From Roseovarius marisflavi (GTDB lineage: Bacteria > Pseudomonadota > Alphaproteobacteria > Rhodobacterales > Rhodobacteraceae), in the NCBI RefSeq assembly GCF_900142625.1, contig NZ_FRBN01000021.1:1-64000 (forward strand): DNA of 64,000 nucleotides, written 5' to 3'. A model generated the notes under the pieces. It did no database searches and was not told the origin of the DNA. It saw nothing but the letters and a program-made list of their open reading frames with translations. A program made the translations under genes and the position numbers. Positions 45,735-54,420 of this stretch are shown here, one piece after another (position 1 is the stretch's first letter; every line of letters starts with the position of its first letter).

Positions 45735-45932
45735 GCGGTTATCACGGTGCCCGCGGTTGCGCGAACCGGCGCGGGCTTGTTAGGGTGGCACATCAAACGG
45801 GCCCTTTTGGGAGCAGGCGACAGGACGCAGGCACCGGTCGCCTGGTGCCTCATCGGACCCAGAACGCAACACTAGCCGACGCATCTTGCGTGGCCGCGTT
45901 TCGCCAAAGCCCGCCCCAAGGCGGGCGTTTTT
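45735..45932 (+). ncRNA. Candidate structured RNA ending in a terminator
   Basis: About 200 bases without a coding frame, bounded upstream by a stem-loop with T-run and downstream by a rho-independent terminator. Inside is a perfect hairpin AGGCACC/GGTGCCT (45829-45850) flanked by partly complementary arms (TTTTGGG and CCCAGAA). A small RNA such as 6S RNA, or a leader with premature termination upstream of the BCCT gene, would fit. I could not match it to a named family. Confidence 0.35.
45909..45932 (+). terminator. Rho-independent terminator upstream of the second BCCT gene
   Basis: A 7-bp stem GCCCGCC/GGCGGGC with a 4-base loop is followed by GTTTTT. It lies 45 bases before the BCCT start, so it ends a transcript that is not a protein gene. 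Confidence 0.8.
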
Positions 45933-45976
45933 GCGCGCAAGTTCTACAGAACGGCTAATATAAAAAGGGGGCCTCA

Positions 45977-47689
45977 ATGGCCGAGGAAACAGTAAATCAG
46001 GGCATTCCCACGCCCGATGGTCAATCCGACCTGATCGACACCGAATACGAGGTCGGTCAGGACAACGTGCAACCGCAAGTCGGGCCATTCGGGCTTGATA
46101 TTCACAACCCGGTCTTTTTCATCTCGGGCATGTCGATCGTCTTGTTCGTGTTTTACGCATTGGCCTTGCCCGAACAGGCCGCAAGCGCCTTTAGCTGGCT
46201 GTTCTCGGCCGTGACCAAGGGCTTTGACTGGTTTTTCCTGGGGGCGGCGAATATCTTTGTGGTATTTTGCCTGTTCCTGATCGTCAGCCCCTATGGCAGC
46301 GTTCGCCTTGGCGGGGCCGAAGCGACGCCAGATTATAGCTATGTCGGCTGGTTCTCTATGCTGTTCGCGGCGGGCATGGGCATCGGCCTGATGTTCTTTG
46401 GCGTCTCTGAGCCGATGAGCCATTTCGCAAGCTCGATGGGCGGCACGTCCATGGGCGAGAACGGCCTGCGCTCTGACTGGGCGCCGCTTGGCGCGGCGGG
46501 TGGCGACGCGGGTGAGGCCACGCGCCTTGGCATGGCGGCGACGATCTTTCACTGGGGGCTTCACCCCTGGGCGATCTACGCGGTCGTGGCGCTTGCCTTG
46601 GCCTTGTTCAGCTATAACAAAGGTTTGCCGCTTACCCTGCGCTCTGCCTTTTACCCGATCTTTGGCGAGCGGGTCTGGGGCTGGACCGGCCACCTGATCG
46701 ACATTCTGGCGGTTTTTGCCACGCTGTTCGGTCTGGCCACTTCGCTTGGCTTTGGCGCCGAACAGGCGGCCTCGGGGCTGACCTTTCTTTACGGGTCGGG
46801 CGACGCGGCAGAGGGCACACGAAGCTTCATCGGCATCCCCTACGGCAATACCGAGGAAAGCGGCGCCGAAAATTCGAGCCTGCTTCTGGTGCTGCTGATT
46901 TCCGGGATCACCGCCATCGCGCTTATCTCGGTCGTGCGCGGCCTTGATGGCGGGGTCAAGGTATTGTCCGAGATCAACATGGGGCTGGCGGCGCTCTTAC
47001 TGGGGTTCACGCTGATCGTCGGCGGGCCGATCTTTCTGCTGACGTTCTTCGCGGACAGCCTCTGGGCCTATCTGCAAAACGTCATTCCGCTCAGCAATCC
47101 GTTCGGACGCGAGGACACCAACTTCATGCAGGGCTGGACGGCGTTCTACTGGGCGTGGTGGATCAGCTGGTCGCCCTTCGTCGGCATGTTCATCGCCCGC
47201 GTCAGCCGGGGCCGTTCGGTGCGCGAATTCCTGATTTGCGTGCTGCTGATCCCAAGCCTTGTCTGCGTGCTGTGGATGAGCGTTTTCGGCGGCACCGCCA
47301 TCAGCCAGGTCGTCAATGACGGCTATACCCTGGCCAAGGATGCCTCGCTTGAGCTCAAGCTGTTTTACATGCTGGATCAGTTGCCGCTGGCGACGATCAC
47401 CTCGACCATCGGGATTATCCTTGTGGTGGTGTTCTTTGTCACCTCATCGGATTCCGGCAGCCTTGTGATCGACACGATCACCGCCGGCGGCAAGGTTGAT
47501 GCGCCGGTCACGCAACGGGTGTTCTGGTGTATCTTCGAGGGCGCGGTTGCCATCGTGCTGTTGGTCGGCGGCGGGCTTGCCGCTCTGCAATCGGCGGTGA
47601 TCTCGACCGGCCTGCCATTCACGCTTGTGCTTTTGGTGATGTGCTGGGCGATTTTCCGCGGGCTGCAAAGCGAAAAGCGAAGCCTCTGA
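45977..47689 (+). CDS. BCCT family transporter (second copy)
   Basis: A 570-residue BCCT carrier. GWFSMLFAAGMGIGLMFFGVSEPMSHF in two blocks gives the helix-3 motif (GMGIGLM), and GWTAFYWAWWISWSPFVGMF plus ARVSRGRSVREF the core. It is clearly a different paralogue from the neighbour at 43559: shorter, with the SEPMSHF variant seen in choline/betaine carriers of the BetT/OpuD group. AAAGGGGG precedes the ATG. Substrate assignment is not possible from sequence alone. Confidence 0.93.
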   Translation: MAEETVNQGIPTPDGQSDLIDTEYEVGQDNVQPQVGPFGLDIHNPVFFISGMSIVLFVFYALALPEQAASAFSWLFSAVTKGFDWFFLGAANIFVVFCLFLIVSPYGSVRLGGAEATPDYSYVGWFSMLFAAGMGIGLMFFGVSEPMSHFASSMGGTSMGENGLRSDWAPLGAAGGDAGEATRLGMAATIFHWGLHPWAIYAVVALALALFSYNKGLPLTLRSAFYPIFGERVWGWTGHLIDILAVFATLFGLATSLGFGAEQAASGLTFLYGSGDAAEGTRSFIGIPYGNTEESGAENSSLLLVLLISGITAIALISVVRGLDGGVKVLSEINMGLAALLLGFTLIVGGPIFLLTFFADSLWAYLQNVIPLSNPFGREDTNFMQGWTAFYWAWWISWSPFVGMFIARVSRGRSVREFLICVLLIPSLVCVLWMSVFGGTAISQVVNDGYTLAKDASLELKLFYMLDQLPLATITSTIGIILVVVFFVTSSDSGSLVIDTITAGGKVDAPVTQRVFWCIFEGAVAIVLLVGGGLAALQSAVISTGLPFTLVLLVMCWAIFRGLQSEKRSL

Positions 47690-47715
47690 CAGCGCAAGGT
47701 AAATGACAGATCATG

Positions 47716-47754
47716 GCCCCCCGGTGCTTGCGTGCCGGGGGGCTTTGCTGTTTT
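47716..47754 (+). terminator. Terminator after the second BCCT gene
   Basis: A 9-bp stem GCCCCCCGG/CCGGGGGGC with a 10-base loop is followed by TTTGCTGTTTT. Confidence 0.75.
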
Positions 47755-47789
47755 GTGCCTGCACTCACAGATTTCAGGGGGATATCGCG

Positions 47790-49010
47790 GTGACATTGGA
47801 TGTTGAATTTGTACGGTCCCAGTTTCCGGCCTTTGCAGAGCCCTCCCTTCAGGGGCAGGCGTTTTTCGAGAATGCCGGCGGGTCCTATACCTGCGCGCCG
47901 GTGATTGCCCGGCTTGAGCGCTATTACCGTCAGCGCAAGGTTCAGCCCTATGCCCCCTACGAGGCCAGCCGCCTTGCAGGCGAGGAAATGGACGAGGCGC
48001 GCGCGCGCCTTGCCGCGATGCTTGGCGTGGCCAATGACGAGGTAAGCTTTGGCCCCTCGACCACGGCCAATACCTATGTTCTGGCCCAGGCGGTGCGCAA
48101 ATGGATGGAGCCGGGCGATGCCATCATCGTCACCAATCAGGACCACGAGGCCAATTCAGGCCCCTGGCGGCGTCTGGCCGACGAGGGCTTTGAGGTGCGC
48201 GAATGGAAGGTCGATCCCGACACCGGCATGCTTGACCCCGAAGACCTTGAGGCCCTGCTGGACGAGCGCGTGCGCCTCGTGTGTTTTCCCCATTGCTCCA
48301 ACGTTGTGGGGGCGATCAACCCGGTGGTTGCCATCACCGCGCTGGCCCATGCGGCGGGGGCGTTTGTCTGTGTCGACGGCGTTAGCTATGCGCCGCATGG
48401 CCTGCCGGATGTGGGCGGAATGGGGCCGGATATCTATCTGTTTTCGGCCTATAAAACCTATGGGCCGCATCAGGGCATCATGGTGATCCGCCGCGAGTTG
48501 GGCAATCTGCTGCCCAATCAGGCGCATTATTTCAACGCCGATACGCTCTACAAACGTTTTACCCCGGCTGGCCCCGATCATGCGCAGGTGGCGGCAAGTG
48601 CGGGCATGGCGGATTATTTCGACGATCTGGCGACGCATCACGGCATCACCGGCGAGGCCTCGGCGCGGGCGGTTGGCGTGCATGACCTGATGCGCGCGCA
48701 TGAGGTAACGCTGCTACAGCCGCTTCTGGATTACCTCAAGGATCGCAATTCGGTCCGGCTTTTGGGCCCTGACCGCGCCGAAGATCGCGCACCCACGGTG
48801 GCGGTTGCCCTGAACAGACCCGGCGAAGAGGCGGCCACGGAGCTTGCCAAACACGGCATCATGGCAGGGGGCGGAGACTTTTACGCGGTGCGCCCGCTGA
48901 CGGCGATGGGGATCGATCCCGCGCAGGGCGTTTTGCGCCTGAGTTTCGTGCATTACACAAGCCGCGACGAGATTGATGAACTATTGACGGCCCTCGACGA
49001 TATTCTTTGA
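47790..49010 (+). CDS. Class V aminotransferase-fold PLP enzyme (cysteine desulfurase-like)
   Basis: A 406-residue PLP-dependent enzyme of the class V/SufS fold. FFENAGGSYTCAPV starts the substrate region, GPSTTANTYVLAQAV binds cofactor phosphate, and NQDHEANSGPW contains the ring-stacking His. PHCSNVVGAINPV precedes VDGVSYAPHGLPDV (Asp on the pyridine N), and FSAYKTYGPHQG holds the Schiff-base Lys. The sulfur-carrying Cys loop typical of true SufS proteins is not obvious, so another lyase or aminotransferase activity is possible. The start is a GTG with AGGGGG nine bases upstream; the frame extends further upstream through a terminator hairpin, which argues against an earlier start. Confidence 0.8.
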   Translation: MTLDVEFVRSQFPAFAEPSLQGQAFFENAGGSYTCAPVIARLERYYRQRKVQPYAPYEASRLAGEEMDEARARLAAMLGVANDEVSFGPSTTANTYVLAQAVRKWMEPGDAIIVTNQDHEANSGPWRRLADEGFEVREWKVDPDTGMLDPEDLEALLDERVRLVCFPHCSNVVGAINPVVAITALAHAAGAFVCVDGVSYAPHGLPDVGGMGPDIYLFSAYKTYGPHQGIMVIRRELGNLLPNQAHYFNADTLYKRFTPAGPDHAQVAASAGMADYFDDLATHHGITGEASARAVGVHDLMRAHEVTLLQPLLDYLKDRNSVRLLGPDRAEDRAPTVAVALNRPGEEAATELAKHGIMAGGGDFYAVRPLTAMGIDPAQGVLRLSFVHYTSRDEIDELLTALDDIL

Positions 49011-49058
49011 TCCGCGCCCCGAGTCGCGACGTATGACTATAAAACACCGGGGCAGGAC

Positions 49059-50480
49059 ATGAGTGACGATAAACCGACAATCCTATGGCTGCGGCGCGAT
49101 TTGCGTCTCGCGGATCATCCCGCACTTGTTGCGGCCTGCAAGAATGGTGGGCCGGTTATTCCGGTTTTCATCCATGACGAGAGCGTTGCCACCCTTGGCG
49201 CCGCGCCGAAATGGCGGCTTGGCCTGTCGCTGGCGGAAATGGCCCGCGCGCTTGAGGGCAAGGGTAGCCGACTTATCCTGCGCATGGGCGATCCGCTTGA
49301 CGTGCTGCGCGCGCTTGTGGCGGAAACCGGGGCAGGGGCCGTGCATTGGTCGCGGCTCTATGATCCGCAGTCGATCGAGCGCGACAAGAGGGTCAAATCC
49401 GCCCTGCGCGACGAGGGTGTCGATGCCCAGAGCCACGCCGGCCACCTGATGTTCGAGCCCTGGACAGTCGAAACCAAGACCGGCGGCTATTACAAGGTCT
49501 ACAGCCCGATGTGGCGCGCCGTGAAGGACCGCGAGGTTGCAGCCCCGCTCGCGGCGCCCGCGACGATCCCAACCCCTGATAATTGGCCCGAAAGCGATGC
49601 GCTTGAGGATTGGAAGATGTCGGCGGCAATGCGGCGCGGCGCGGCGATTTGCGCGCCCTATCAACGGGTTGGCGAGGCAGCGGCGATGGAGCGGCTGCAC
49701 GACTTCACCGGCGATGTGATTGCGGATTACAAGGATGACCGCAACCTTCCGGGCGTGGATGGCACGTCGGGCTTGTCCGAAAACCTTACTTTGGGCGAGA
49801 TTTCGCCGCGCCAGTGCTGGCATGCCGGACAGCGCGCGCTGCACGAGGGGGCGAAGGGCGCGGAAACCTGGATCAAGGAACTGGTCTGGCGCGAGTTTGC
49901 CTATCATCTGATGTATCACACGCCCCATATCCTGACCGATAACTGGCGGCGCGAATGGTCGGCTTTCCCCTGGAACGAGAATGGCGACACGCCAGAGGTT
50001 CTGGCCTGGAAACAGGGGCGCACCGGCGTGCCCTTTGTCGATGCCGCCATGCGCGAGATGTATGTCACCGGGCGCATGCACAATCGCGCGCGGATGATCG
50101 TGGCGAGTTATCTCACCAAGCACCTGATGACCCATTGGCGCGTCGGGCTTGAGTGGTTCGCCGACTGCCTGACCGATTGGGACATGGCCTCGAATGCCAT
50201 GGGCTGGCAATGGGCGGCGGGCTGTGGCCCGGATGCGGCGCCCTATTTCCGGGTGTTCAACCCCGAAACCCAGCTTGACAAGTTCGACGCCAAGCGGGTC
50301 TATACCGACCGCTGGATCGCCGAAGGCCAGGCTGAGCCGTCCGACACGGCGCTGTCTTATTTCGCGGCTGTCCCGAAACGCTGGAGCCTTGATCCGCAGG
50401 ATAAATACCCCGAACCGCTGCTGGATCTGGCCGAGGGGCGCAAACGCGCCCTGGCGGCCTATGGCGACCGGGGGTTCTGA
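49059..50480 (+). CDS. phrB: Deoxyribodipyrimidine photo-lyase
   Basis: Light-driven repair of cyclobutane pyrimidine dimers using FADH-. It has 473 residues. The N-terminal antenna domain starts ILWLRRDLRLADHPALVAA. The FAD domain has TSGLSENLTLGEISPRQCWH, ELVWREFAYHLMYHTPHIL, GVPFVDAAMREMYVTGRMHNR in two blocks, RMIVASYLTKHLMTHW, and the signature DWDMASNAMGWQWAAGCGPDAAPYFRVFNP read in pieces. All are class I CPD photolyase hallmarks. The lipid gene cfa follows directly. Confidence 0.96.
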   Translation: MSDDKPTILWLRRDLRLADHPALVAACKNGGPVIPVFIHDESVATLGAAPKWRLGLSLAEMARALEGKGSRLILRMGDPLDVLRALVAETGAGAVHWSRLYDPQSIERDKRVKSALRDEGVDAQSHAGHLMFEPWTVETKTGGYYKVYSPMWRAVKDREVAAPLAAPATIPTPDNWPESDALEDWKMSAAMRRGAAICAPYQRVGEAAAMERLHDFTGDVIADYKDDRNLPGVDGTSGLSENLTLGEISPRQCWHAGQRALHEGAKGAETWIKELVWREFAYHLMYHTPHILTDNWRREWSAFPWNENGDTPEVLAWKQGRTGVPFVDAAMREMYVTGRMHNRARMIVASYLTKHLMTHWRVGLEWFADCLTDWDMASNAMGWQWAAGCGPDAAPYFRVFNPETQLDKFDAKRVYTDRWIAEGQAEPSDTALSYFAAVPKRWSLDPQDKYPEPLLDLAEGRKRALAAYGDRGF

Positions 50481-50554
50481 AAATAATGAAAAATATTGAT
50501 CAGACGGGGCATCTCGCCCTAGCCTATGCACAAGAGATACTGGGGACGCAGCGC

Positions 50555-51763
50555 ATGATTCTGACCGACACCACCGGCCAGAAAGACCTGCCGCGCTATT
50601 TTGCGCAGGTCTTCGAGCTGACCAAAAAGATCAACGCCGGGCGGCTTGACTATGTTCTGCCCGATGGCCGGGTGTTTCGCGCCGAGGGGCCAAAGCCCGG
50701 CCCGGTGGCCGAGGTGGTGGTGAAAAACCCCGACTGCTTTGCGCGCCTCATTCGCGAGGGCGACCTTGGGTTTTCGGACGCCTATCTTGATGGCTGGTGG
50801 GACACGCCCGATCTTCAGGCGCTGATGGATTTCGTGCATACCGACAACGACGTGATCTATGACGGATTTCCCGGCATGTCGCTTGTGCGCGCCTATGAGC
50901 GGTTGCGCCATTTTCTCAAGGGCAATTCCAAGCGGCAGGCGAAAAAGAACATCAGCCATCACTATGACCTTGGCAATGATTTCTATCGCCTCTGGCTTGA
51001 TAAAACCATGACCTATTCCAGTGCGCTGTTTGAAACCGGCCAGGAAAGCCTTGAGCGCGCCCAAACCGCGAAATACGCCAGCATGGTCGATCAGATGGGG
51101 GTGAAGCCCGGCGATCACGTGCTTGAAATCGGCTGTGGCTGGGGTGGCTTTGCCGAATATGCGGCGCGCGAACGTGGTCTGCGGGTGACCGGCCTGACCA
51201 TCAGCCGCGAACAGCTTGCCTATGCCAGGGATCGGATCGCCAAGGCCAACCTGTCGGATATGGTTGACCTGAAGCTACAGGATTACCGCGACGAGCGCGG
51301 CACCTATGACGGTATCGCCAGCATCGAGATGTTCGAGGCGGTGGGCGAAAAATACTGGCCGTCCTATTTCGAGACCGTGCGCGAGCGCCTGCGCCCCGGC
51401 GCCATGGCCACGCTTCAGGTCATCACCGTCGAGGATCGCCGCTGGGAGGCCTATCGAAAGGGCGTCGATTTCATCCAGAAATACATCTTTCCCGGCGGCA
51501 TGCTGCCAAGCCCGACTGTGCTGCGCGCCGAGGCCGAAAAGGCGGGGCTTGTCGTGGCGCGCTCGATCGAATTTGGCCAGGGCTATGATCAGACGCTGCG
51601 CCGCTGGCATGAAACCTTCAACGCGAAATGGGATCAGATCGCGGCCATGGGCTTTGATGACCGGTTCCGGCGGATGTGGAATTTTTATCTCACCTCTTGT
51701 GCCTCGACCTTTCACGTGGGTAACTGTGACGTGACACAAATCACGATCACAAGGCCAAGGTGA
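50555..51763 (+). CDS. cfa: Cyclopropane-fatty-acyl-phospholipid synthase family methyltransferase
   Basis: A 402-residue SAM-dependent enzyme of the mycolic acid cyclopropane synthase family, which methylenates or methylates unsaturated phospholipid acyl chains at the membrane. ISHHYDLGNDFYRLWLDKTM is the bicarbonate/substrate region and TYSSALFETG follows. VLEIGCGWGGFAEYAA binds S-adenosylmethionine; EMFEAVGEKYWPSYF and IFPGGMLPS carry active-site residues. The start chosen is ATG 50555 (GGGGACGC upstream); an in-frame ATG at 50486 would add 23 less typical residues. It ends one base before trgA. Confidence 0.9.
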   Translation: MILTDTTGQKDLPRYFAQVFELTKKINAGRLDYVLPDGRVFRAEGPKPGPVAEVVVKNPDCFARLIREGDLGFSDAYLDGWWDTPDLQALMDFVHTDNDVIYDGFPGMSLVRAYERLRHFLKGNSKRQAKKNISHHYDLGNDFYRLWLDKTMTYSSALFETGQESLERAQTAKYASMVDQMGVKPGDHVLEIGCGWGGFAEYAARERGLRVTGLTISREQLAYARDRIAKANLSDMVDLKLQDYRDERGTYDGIASIEMFEAVGEKYWPSYFETVRERLRPGAMATLQVITVEDRRWEAYRKGVDFIQKYIFPGGMLPSPTVLRAEAEKAGLVVARSIEFGQGYDQTLRRWHETFNAKWDQIAAMGFDDRFRRMWNFYLTSCASTFHVGNCDVTQITITRPR

Positions 51764-52222
51764 ATGCCCGTAACAGATAAAATGCCCACGTCCGCCAAGA
51801 TGGTTGCCGCCATCGGGTTGGGGGCCCTGGGGTGGATCGCCTCAGAGGTGTTCCGCCCGCTGATGCCGCCAGACACGAATTTCGGTATCTTCAACGAGGT
51901 CAATGTCGTGCTTGGCCTGCTCTGCGGCTGGTTCGTGGCCGGAACGCGCCTGGGCCGGGGCTATGCCGAAGGCTTTAGCGCCGGGTTGACTGGAGGCGGC
52001 GCGATGGTGTTCTGGGCCTTGTTCCTGCAAAGCTTCAACGAGATGCTGCGGCGCGCGCTGGACAATCGCTATGATGGCGTGGTCGAGGGGCTTACGGCGG
52101 TGGTGGAGCTTGGCGTTGAATATGGCACCTATATGCTGAACGGGCCGCTTATCGGGCTGTTGCTGGCGGGGAGTGTCATTGTCGGCGTGGTCGGGGAGTG
52201 GGTGTCGCACCGCTGGTCATGA
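51764..52222 (+). CDS. trgA: TrgA family membrane protein (tellurite resistance locus)
   Basis: A 152-residue membrane protein with about three hydrophobic segments (about 13-28, 45-60 and 129-145). MVAAIGLGALGWIASEVFRP and NFGIFNEVNVVLGLLCGWFV match TrgA. In Rhodobacter sphaeroides trgA, trgB and cysK form a tellurite-resistance locus; the same three genes in the same order are found here. TrgA's molecular function is unknown. The stop overlaps the start of trgB (ATGA). Confidence 0.88.
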   Translation: MPVTDKMPTSAKMVAAIGLGALGWIASEVFRPLMPPDTNFGIFNEVNVVLGLLCGWFVAGTRLGRGYAEGFSAGLTGGGAMVFWALFLQSFNEMLRRALDNRYDGVVEGLTAVVELGVEYGTYMLNGPLIGLLLAGSVIVGVVGEWVSHRWS

Positions 52223-53331
52223 GCGGACCATTATTTATCTACGGCCCGCTTGGGTGTCAGCCGCTTTTGAGCGCAAGCCTTGGGCAAGATGGTGTTGATC
52301 TCGCCCGCATCGCCACTCTGCCAGAGTATGAGGTGACGGCCCAAAGTGGTGGGCCTTTGATGGCCGGGCTTTGCCCCGGCAGGAGCCGGGTCGAGGGTTG
52401 GCTTGTCACCGATAGTGACGCGGTGGCGCGGCTTGCCTATCTGGCCGAGGTATTTGATCTGGGCGCGCCGGTGCCGGTAGCTCTTGAGCTTGCGGGCAAG
52501 ACCATCGAGGCGCTGACCTTTCCCGGCCACCCCGGTTCAGAGCCCTGGCAGCAAGAGGCGTGGGCCAGCCGCTGGGGTGATCTGATAGAGGTGGCGGCGG
52601 CGGAAATAACCGCACTCATGGCGCGCGTGCCTGCCGGTGATCTTGCCGGGCGCTTGCAGATCGTCCTGTCGCGCGCCGCAGCGCGCGTGGCCGCAAGAAC
52701 GGCCGTTCCCGCCGATCTGCGCAGTGCCGCAGACGCGGGGCAAGCCGATGAAATCGCCTGTGATATTTCTCACGCCGGGTATTTTCTGAGCCGCAATTAT
52801 ACCCTGCGCCACCCCCGCTTTGACGGCACCATGAGCGCGCCGATGCGCCGCGAGGTCTTTGTCGCCACCGACGCCGCGCTTGTGCTGCCCTATGACCCGG
52901 TCACCGACAGGGTCTTGCTTGTCGAACAGTTCCGTATGGGGCCTTATGGGCGCGGTGACCCGCGCCCCTGGATGCTGGAGCCGGTCGCGGGGCGGATGGA
53001 TGCGGGCGAAACCCCCGAACAGACCGCGCGGCGCGAATGCCTTGAAGAAGCCGGGCTTGAGCTGCGCGTGCTTGAGAAGATTTCAAGCCATTACTGCACA
53101 CCCGGCTATTCGACCGAATATTTCCACCTGTTTCTCGGGTTGTGCGATCTGCCCGAGGAAACCGTGGGGCAGGGCGGACTGGCCAGCGAGCAAGAGGATA
53201 TTCGCACCCATATCATCGGATATGACCGGGCAATGACCCTTTTGACCAGCGGCGAGGCCAACAACGGCCCCCTGATCCTGAGCCTGATGTGGCTGGAGCG
53301 GGAACGCGCGCGCCTGCGTGCATCTGCTTGA
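52219..53331 (+). CDS. trgB: TrgB family protein with NUDIX hydrolase domain
   Basis: A 370-residue protein. The N-terminal part (about 1-150) is gamma-glutamylcyclotransferase-like: LFIYGPLGCQPLLSASLG, with a substrate-binding look. The C-terminal NUDIX domain (about 200-355) has the Nudix box GRMDAGETPEQTARRECLEE followed by AGLEL, with all GX5EX7REUXEEXGU residues present. It resembles ADP-ribose pyrophosphatases. In R. sphaeroides TrgB contributes to tellurite resistance. Start at ATG 52219, coupled to trgA; an upstream GTG is less likely. Confidence 0.88.
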   Translation: MSGPLFIYGPLGCQPLLSASLGQDGVDLARIATLPEYEVTAQSGGPLMAGLCPGRSRVEGWLVTDSDAVARLAYLAEVFDLGAPVPVALELAGKTIEALTFPGHPGSEPWQQEAWASRWGDLIEVAAAEITALMARVPAGDLAGRLQIVLSRAAARVAARTAVPADLRSAADAGQADEIACDISHAGYFLSRNYTLRHPRFDGTMSAPMRREVFVATDAALVLPYDPVTDRVLLVEQFRMGPYGRGDPRPWMLEPVAGRMDAGETPEQTARRECLEEAGLELRVLEKISSHYCTPGYSTEYFHLFLGLCDLPEETVGQGGLASEQEDIRTHIIGYDRAMTLLTSGEANNGPLILSLMWLERERARLRASA

Positions 53332-53388
53332 GTTTCCGGGGCTGAGGCCCTAAGTGTGGACAGCAATTTTACAACAGGAGCACGGGCA

Positions 53389-54420
53389 ATGCGCATTGCA
53401 AAGGATCTGGCCTCGGCGGTAGGGAATACCCCGCTCATTCGGCTTCGGCGTGCCAGCGAAGAGACAGGCTGTGAAATCCTCGGCAAATGCGAATTTCTCA
53501 ATCCTGGTCAGTCGGTCAAGGATCGCGCGGCGCTGTTCATTATCCGCGACGCCATCGCGCGCGGCGACCTCAAGCCCGGCGGCACGATCGTCGAAGGCAC
53601 GGCCGGCAACACCGGCATTGGCCTGGCCCTTGTCGGGGCCTCGCTTGGGTTCAAGACGGTGATCGTGATCCCCGAAACCCAGAGCCAGGAAAAGAAGGAT
53701 ATGCTGCGCCTTGCCGGGGCGGATTTGGTGCAAGTGCCAGCGGCGCCCTATTCAAATCCGAACAATTTCGTCCGGTATTCCGAGAGATTGGCGGAGGAAC
53801 TTTCCAAAAGCGAACCTAATGGCGCGATCTGGGCCAACCAGTTCGACAACGTGGCCAACCGTCAGGCCCATATCGAAACCACCGGCCCCGAGATCTGGGA
53901 ACAGACCGGCGGCAAGGTCGATGGCTTTATCTGCGCGGTCGGGTCGGGCGGCACATTGGCCGGCGTCGGCATGGCGCTTCAGCCTAAGGGCGTGAAAATC
54001 GGCATCGCCGATCCGATGGGGGCCAAGCTTTATTCCTACTACACCACCGGCGAGCTGGCCTCGGAGGGTGGCTCGATTGCCGAGGGCATCGGTCAGGTCC
54101 GCATCACCAAGAACCTCGAAGGCTTTACCCCCGATTTCGCCTGTCAGGTGCCCGATCCCGAGGCGCTTCCGATTGTGTTTGACCTGCTTGAACATGAAGG
54201 CCTGTGCATGGGCGCCTCGACCGGCGTGAACGTGGCCGGCGCGAAGCGCATGGCGCGCGAAATGGGGCCGGGCCACACCATCGTGACCATCCTGTGCGAT
54301 TATGGCACGCGCTATCAGTCCAAGCTGTTCAACCCCGAATTCCTGCATGCCAACAACCTGCCGGCACCTGCCTGGCTTGATCATGCACCACGCTCGATCC
54401 CCGGAGTATTCGCCGAGTGA
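53389..54420 (+). CDS. cysK: Cysteine synthase A
   Basis: PLP-dependent O-acetylserine sulfhydrylase of 343 residues, making cysteine from O-acetylserine and sulfide. GNTPLIRLRRASEE, FLNPGQSVKDRAALF with the Schiff-base Lys, EGTAGNTGIGLAL (substrate Asn loop), VGSGGTLAGVGMAL (phosphate-binding) and EGIGQVRITKNL are present. Third member of the trgA-trgB-cysK arrangement. The site AGGAG precedes ATG 53389. The stop overlaps the GTG start of the following channel gene. Confidence 0.94.
   Translation: MRIAKDLASAVGNTPLIRLRRASEETGCEILGKCEFLNPGQSVKDRAALFIIRDAIARGDLKPGGTIVEGTAGNTGIGLALVGASLGFKTVIVIPETQSQEKKDMLRLAGADLVQVPAAPYSNPNNFVRYSERLAEELSKSEPNGAIWANQFDNVANRQAHIETTGPEIWEQTGGKVDGFICAVGSGGTLAGVGMALQPKGVKIGIADPMGAKLYSYYTTGELASEGGSIAEGIGQVRITKNLEGFTPDFACQVPDPEALPIVFDLLEHEGLCMGASTGVNVAGAKRMAREMGPGHTIVTILCDYGTRYQSKLFNPEFLHANNLPAPAWLDHAPRSIPGVFAE

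Noticed and set aside
47703-47789. Upstream extension of the class V aminotransferase
   Set aside because: It would be translated through the terminator hairpin of the preceding gene; the GTG at 47790 has a proper ribosome binding site.
54397-54412. CCCCGGAGTATT motif resembling the intergenic element at 18958
   Set aside because: It lies inside the conserved cysK C-terminus, so the similarity is probably chance.
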